From the NCBI GenBank assembly GCA_964019135.1, contig OZ025256.1, positions 2,418,001 through 2,482,000 of the forward strand: a stretch of 64,000 nucleotides of DNA, read 5' to 3'. Shown here piece by piece: positions 58,770 to 64,000 of the stretch. The DNA is from Arenicola marina. Taxonomy: Eukaryota > Annelida > Polychaeta > Arenicolidae. The notes beneath the pieces were generated by a model. That model was not told where the DNA came from, did no database searches, and worked only from the letters and a program-made list of their open reading frames with translations. How positions within the stretch are numbered: the stretch's first letter is position 1; every line of letters begins with the position of its first letter. The translations under genes and the position numbers were made by a program.

Positions 58770-61714
58770 TTTTTTTTTTTTTTTTGCGGATTTAACATAA
58801 TCATATTGTTCAACTCAGTAATCGTTTATATGTCTAAGAAAAGAGAAGGCTGTGGTACAAAAGATGGATGGGGTCGTAGGTCACATTTCTGCACACGGGG
58901 TAAACATGGGGGTATATCGTGCCATAGAACCCACCCATGGATCAATGTGATAACAGATGAAACGGATATTCCGGCCCGGAATTCTTCCGAAAATTCAGAC
59001 TCTCTCCAGCTGCCCTGATTGAGTCGCGAACCCGCGACCCACCGATCACCGGACCGAAACTCTAGCTCTTGGGCTGCAAAGGCATTTTCACCCAGTCCGG
59101 TCGGTCATTCATTTACTGATACCACCGGCCCATAGGCTATAAAATGACCCCACATATAAGCGGGGTTTGAACCCGCAAACGGTTCATCTGCAGCAGAGTA
59201 ACGGTATGTGACCTCTCTCACATGGCGGTTGCTGTTTAAAACATATATTATAATAATATGTTTAAAACACAAGGCACAGAGGCACTTACATTTTGAGTTA
59301 AAGGTTTGGACATATAGAGTGTGAGCCTGAACCTTCAGAAACGCTCCAAATTAAAACATACATAGATATCTGTATAGGTATCCCAGCAAATCAATAGTAT
59401 AATGTTATTCAGTACAACCCAATTTTTGCCACAAAATTGTAATGCATCCATATCCTGAAATCAGCTGATTGAACATATATCTTTGTGCACAGCTACATAC
59501 TATGATCAAACAAGCCCTCATAGAATAGGAAAGGTCAAGGCTTTGAGGAGCCTTAACATTTTAAAGTTGTGTTCTATCCCTGGATAAAAGGTTGTATAAT
59601 GGAGAGGTTTATATACCTAGTATAGGGACCATTGTAGGGACCATATATTATATATGTATATGTAGCATTCTAGATAATATTATGTTTTGTCGTTAAATGA
59701 AGAAACGACCACTGAATAAAAATACAACTTATCTATATAACCTTTCAGTTACAGCCGTTTTTTTCGGATCTCAAAGGTATTGAACAGCAGTTTATATGTA
59801 TAAAGAAAAGTTGAATGAGTTAGGCTATAGTTTGTTGACTTCATCAAATGATGATCTGCATCATATTCAAGGGAATATCTAATCAATTTTGGTTTACCAT
59901 TAAAGTTAATATTCTCTTCACTATAATCAACCAGTTTCTGGGTTGTAATAAGGGAATATTGATTTTATCCAATTGGCTGTTAGAATTTTACTTTAATTTT
60001 TTACTTACTTTTGGTATTTTGTCAAACAGTGTTTCTGATAGAGCTTATAGTGAGCTGAAATGATTTCTTTTTTCTAATACAAGGTTAGTTCAACAATAAG
60101 TCTACTATAAAAACGAGATTGCGTCATCCATAGAGTGAGATGACGTAAAATGTAATATCCAGATTATGTCTTCGGTCCACTACAATGACCTTGATCTTAA
60201 CAGTGGACTTGACCTGTGACCTACAGACCCTGTTAACAAACTTGCTCGGATATTGAGGAGTTAATTTATATGATGAAATGTTGCGTTTTGTGGCCTACAC
60301 AGACACACCCTGAGATCCAGATGTGACCATTCAAATTCGTATTGAGCCTCTAAGATCCAGATTTGATAATATTGACCCCTCAGATTTAGCAGCTCCATAA
60401 CTGTCGTTATAGTGAGAATCCTCTCAATTGTTAGCCACATCCCAAAAGTAAAAGTCACTCTTCAGTTTTGCCCCCAGATTCAACGATCTCACTCAGTAGA
60501 CATCTGAAACCAACCTGCCCATTTATTAAGTTTCGGTCTACATTTCTAGTTTGTACATTAGTTTCCTAGCAAACGACGCAATCATCCCAACACCCCAGCT
60601 TGAACTCCCCCCCCCCCCCCCCCCAAAAGTAGGCCTGCACTGTCACAGCTCACGACAGTGAAGAGCCTCGCTGTAATGTTGTTATAATAAAATTAGTGAG
60701 TCGTGCTGTGTTGACATCTGGATAAGCCAAGTGACGAGTCCCCGGCCACACATCATTGAGGTCGGCCAGCTGTTCTTAACGGTTAATAGTTCTTGTAGTG
60801 TCTTATGTTAAAGTTTAGCAATTTTTTTGCAGACAAACTAATTAGGCGATTTGCAAAATTCAAAGATGTTATACATGTTACCTATGGGCTCAATACATGA
60901 TATAATGTACAGCGTCATTAAATGAAAACTGTGAACGTTATAGTGACTTTCCCAATTTTTGGTCGTATCTACCAATGGTCAAATACCTATTGATGGGTAA
61001 AGTTACAGAACAAAATGTGGCATTTTGCGACTTATAAAGCATGCACACATATACACATAAACAGACATACCAACAGAGTGTCATAAATATGCCAAATACA
61101 GCTACAACTTGGGGGCAACAACTTAGTCTTAAATAGATAATGGGAACATTATCTGGCATAATTATAAAGTATATACAAATAACATAATATGGATAAGTGC
61201 TACCTAAACGAATGTAAATGTATCGATTCATCTATTCCTTGGGGATATATCTAGTTTAATATTTAATATTTAAAATAAATCCTATTTTGCCTAGACATGT
61301 ATATCTTAGGCTGGATGATATATACCATGCATATGCTTGTGGCATATCATTTAGTGGCTTAGGAACTCCCATTGTGACATCATTTTTATAATATTTTTAC
61401 GTCATGGCGCCTCAAATTCGGTTTTAAAACATTGAATTCTTCTTGTTAATAAATTATTAAAATATATAAAACAAGAGGTTAATTTTTTGAAATCAGCAAG
61501 TTTGGTTGATATGGATATATATGTATTAAAGTAATCAATCCTCGGCATAAAAAAAAACTTCTTGTAGATTTCACATAGCACATAACCATGATAACAGTAT
61601 GGGATTCAGCAATAGATTATATCATTTCTTTCTAAAGAGCTCGATACGCTCGCTATTATTTACCCCTCCCCTAAGCCGCGATTGAGGCCACTGTTAACTG
61701 CTTACGACAGAAGC
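58770..61714. other. AT-rich intergenic DNA
   Basis: The base composition changes sharply to AT-rich, with a near-palindrome (TGTTTAAAACATAT and its complement, 59235-59270), a poly-C tract (60606) and tRNA-like pieces near 59015-59190. No gene recognised. Confidence 0.5.
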
Positions 61715-63471
61715 GGTACATCGTTATAGCGGAACCGAGCGAAACCGGGTGAAAAGTAGCGGAACCGGGCGCAAATTACCAGTTAGACAAGGAGTAGGAA
61801 GTTCAGTTTTGCTTAAAAGTACACTTATCAATATTTCTGTTATATTCGTATAATATTTACATAGAAATGCCGACTAAATCGTGTACATTGACGCCCGTGA
61901 TCAAGTTGTGGGTGGGGCAGAAGAATATATTCCCCAAAATCAAAAACGACTAATGCAAGAAAATAACAAGTGGAAAAATTTATTATTTGGCAAAAAATGC
62001 TCGTCAATGTACAGGGTTTAGTCGGCGCCGGTGGCGCCGCCAAGTGGTGACTCTAAGAGTCTTACTACAACAACAACCAAAATGGTGGCCTGGCACTAGG
62101 CTCAGCACTCGGAGACAAATCCTTCTGGTACTAGTAGAGCGGTCGGCGCTCGCACGCAGCGAAACTTGATAGTTGATCGAGCGCGTGACGCAAACGCATT
62201 TTAAACTGGCGATATTTATTAAACTATATGAGTATTATTGTTAAATCTACAATATGTTGGTCTATGGGTCAAACCCTGCATAATGGTGCTTATAAACTTC
62301 ATCTCCGATAAATAATACAACCGCAACGAGCGCGTGAAAACGGCTCAGCGCACAACCTTTTTACGGCCCAAAAAAGTGTGTCACGAAAAGAACGTTTTAA
62401 CAAGTGTTCTTTGTCAAGGGAGATTTCGGCGGATATCACATCAATATTACTAAACCCACTATCAAGTTGAAGGAAAACCCTTCTTCTTTCTGATTCTATA
62501 TGATTCGGCCTCTCAGATATAGTACATATTAAAATAAAACTCGAATCTGGCTTAAAATAAAACACTTGTTTAGTCCAATTTTCAAAACTGCCGATCACGC
62601 CATATGTTGTGCCGCGCGCACCGCCTTACTTGACGTTGTTTAATTTTGGGAGCGTAAATATTACGTCAGACGTCTATCTAAACGAGACAACGAAATCCTG
62701 CCATGCAGTCTTACATACGTAGATCTAGATCTACATAAATTAAGACAATAAGTTTTGATACATTGTTGTGAATGTCATAGTCAGATCGTCCATTCACGAA
62801 GAAGGCCAGACGATATCCGTCGAATCGCGTGTCGTTTAAAACTCCACTCGCTCGCCGGGCAGTTCCATTGTTACTTGGGCCAGTTTCGATAGGGGCGGCG
62901 CCCATGCTCCGTCCGTGTAGACGTAACATACCTAGACTTATCTCAAAATTATTTGTCTTTCTTTCTCAATGTTTCAGAGGCATCAATTAAAATTCTAGCA
63001 CCTGAATGCACAGCGAAAATAAATTCCACACGTATCATCCATACATTTATAGATGTTTTGCGGTATGCCAACTGTACTCTCCCTTTCTCGGCAGTTATAC
63101 TAAATATAAAATACTTTTAGCAACTATCAAGTTTGGTCGTAAAATTTCAAGTTGGAAACTGCAATATCTTTTTAACCGAATGACCTATTACAAAAGAAAA
63201 AGAAGGGTTATTCTTCTTTTGAAGAGAGCTATCCAGCTAACTTAAACTTAATAGTCTTGCTACAATTTGATTTTTGGGCTGTCCACCCTAGTACTAGACA
63301 ATACCTTCACATTTCTACATAAAATATTATACGAATATAGATCTAACAGAAGCATTGATAAGTGTACTTTTAAGCAAAACTGAACTTCCTGCACCTGGTC
63401 TAACTGGTAATTTGCGCCCGGTTCCGCTACTTTTCACCCGGTTTCGCTCGGTTCCGCTATAACGATGTACC
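61715..63471. mobile_element. 1.76-kb DNA transposon with ~155-bp terminal inverted repeats
   Basis: The left end (61715-61869) and the right end (63312-63471, reversed) match from GGTACATCGTTATAGCGGAA inward through TTCAGTTTTGCTTAAAAGTA. The ends carry internal subrepeats (AGCGGAACCG). The flanks GACAGAAGC and GACACAAGG may be a worn target duplication. Two minus-strand frames inside (62711-62929 and 62299-62598) are short and I do not recognise them. Probably non-autonomous; superfamily unassigned. Confidence 0.82.
62011..62278. mobile_element. Possible small MITE nested in the 1.76-kb transposon
   Basis: Ends CAGGGTTTAGTC and (reversed) CAGGGTTTGAC resemble hAT-like termini. The inside contains a GGCGCCGGTGGCGCC palindrome. 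No clear target duplication. Confidence 0.4.
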
Positions 63472-63591
63472 CCGACACAAGGCACTACCGCTGGCCACGG
63501 CACTGGGCCCTGGCCATAACAAATCTGAAATCGGACATCATAACCTGATAACCCCAACGAATGACCACGTAGAAACACAGTAAAATCTTAC

Positions 63592-63640
63592 CTTGCGCCG
63601 AGGGGCCTTTGAAAAGTGGTTCCTCTGCAGTCTTGTCCAT
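63592..63640 (-). CDS. Probable first coding exon of an unrecognised minus-strand gene
   Basis: An ATG at 63640 opens MDKTAEEPLFKGPSAQ and runs into a consensus donor, GCGCAAG|gtaaga, leaving phase 1. The hydrophilic 16-residue start has no signal peptide. About 105 bases upstream is ACCGGAAGT, an ETS-type site common in TATA-less housekeeping promoters. I found no convincing second exon further left; the first 1.8 kb there is occupied by a transposon (61715-63471), so the next exon would lie beyond it. I do not recognise the product. A short frame with one good donor can arise by chance, hence the moderate score. Confidence 0.4.
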
Positions 63641-63744
63641 GACTCTTGATTGCTGTGGTAAGAAAGTCACCTGACTTCAACTGTAATCTCAAAAAATCTG
63701 CCAACTTTTAGACGTCTGTCAAACTAAAACCCCTATCTTGTCAG

Positions 63745-63785
63745 ACCGGAAGTAGATATACAGTGATGTCACCAAAGTTACTCTC
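63745..63785 (-). promoter_or_regulatory. Possible promoter elements of the 63.6-kb gene
   Basis: ACCGGAAGT (63745-63753; ACTTCCGGT on the gene strand) is an ETS consensus. Close by is TGATGTCA, one base off a CRE. Both are placed as expected for a promoter just upstream of the putative first exon. Motif-only evidence. Confidence 0.25.
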
Positions 63786-64000
63786 AAATCCTTAAGTTAA
63801 ACTATTAAGACACATTGTTCACTCATAAAATAGTTTTGTTATTGTCCGTTTCCATATTATCAATATTAACTATAATTTATAATATCGTGTCAAATCATAA
63901 AGATTTCAACATTATTATTTCGACTTAAATATTTTTGTTTCAGGTGCACAGAGTTTTGCCAGTGACGCCATCTGACGAATGAAATCGCCACTACAAACCA

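Noticed and set aside
42680-59090. True tRNA genes at the tRNA-like pieces
   Set aside because: B boxes are good, but acceptor stems and anticodon arms do not pair convincingly; SINE heads or pseudogenes are more likely.
1-64000. LTR retroelements or other virus-like elements
   Set aside because: I saw no paired LTRs, primer-binding site or recognisable gag, pol or capsid similarity in any frame.

Overview
The window is eukaryotic nuclear DNA from an invertebrate animal. The evidence is split genes with GT-AG introns, tRNA-derived SINEs with target-site duplications, several non-autonomous DNA transposons and many tandem arrays. A mollusc or other marine invertebrate would fit, but nothing here settles the taxon. 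Almost all long open frames are by-products of tandem repeats.

The one clear gene is a tumor protein D52 (TPD52) family gene on the minus strand, reading from about 36 kb down to the left edge, so its last exon(s) lie outside. Its exons, in transcript order, are: a long GC-rich first coding exon (35320-35983), exon 2 (27404-27528), exon 3 with the D52 coiled coil (26105-26253), three related cassette exons B (7963-8022), A (5668-5727) and C (3040-3108), and exon D (590-650). All junction phases agree. A, B and C each begin by coding for Y-x-K-T-N. All three are symmetric phase-2 exons (60, 60 and 69 nt), so any combination stays in frame. This matches the family's known alternative splicing of a 20-residue segment.

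Exons A and B occur a second time at 11056-11115 and 13214-13273. They lie in a near-identical block of about 4.9 kb (9432-14280) that repeats 4132-9030. The two blocks meet at exactly 200 Ns (9232-9431), and both contig ends fall in tandem repeats. Two overlapping contigs left unmerged, or two haplotypes, is the likeliest explanation. A true second exon set is possible but unproven.

Region by region: 1-15 kb holds the 3' half of the TPD52 gene with 29-, 44-, 30- and 16/21-bp arrays in its introns. 15.6-24.6 kb is a G-rich 16-bp satellite inside an intron, with nested periods of about 414 bp and 2.28 kb and captured flanking DNA at its right end. 24.8-36 kb holds the 5' half of the gene with SINEs and two MITEs. 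36.7-39.5 kb holds two adjoining 27-bp arrays that look related. 39.5-59 kb is intergenic, with SINEs, a MITE, many minisatellites and a 700-bp palindromic element with hairpin tips. 59-64 kb is AT-rich, with a 1.76-kb transposon bearing about 155-bp inverted repeats. It ends in a probable first coding exon of a second minus-strand gene (63592-63640) that I do not recognise.
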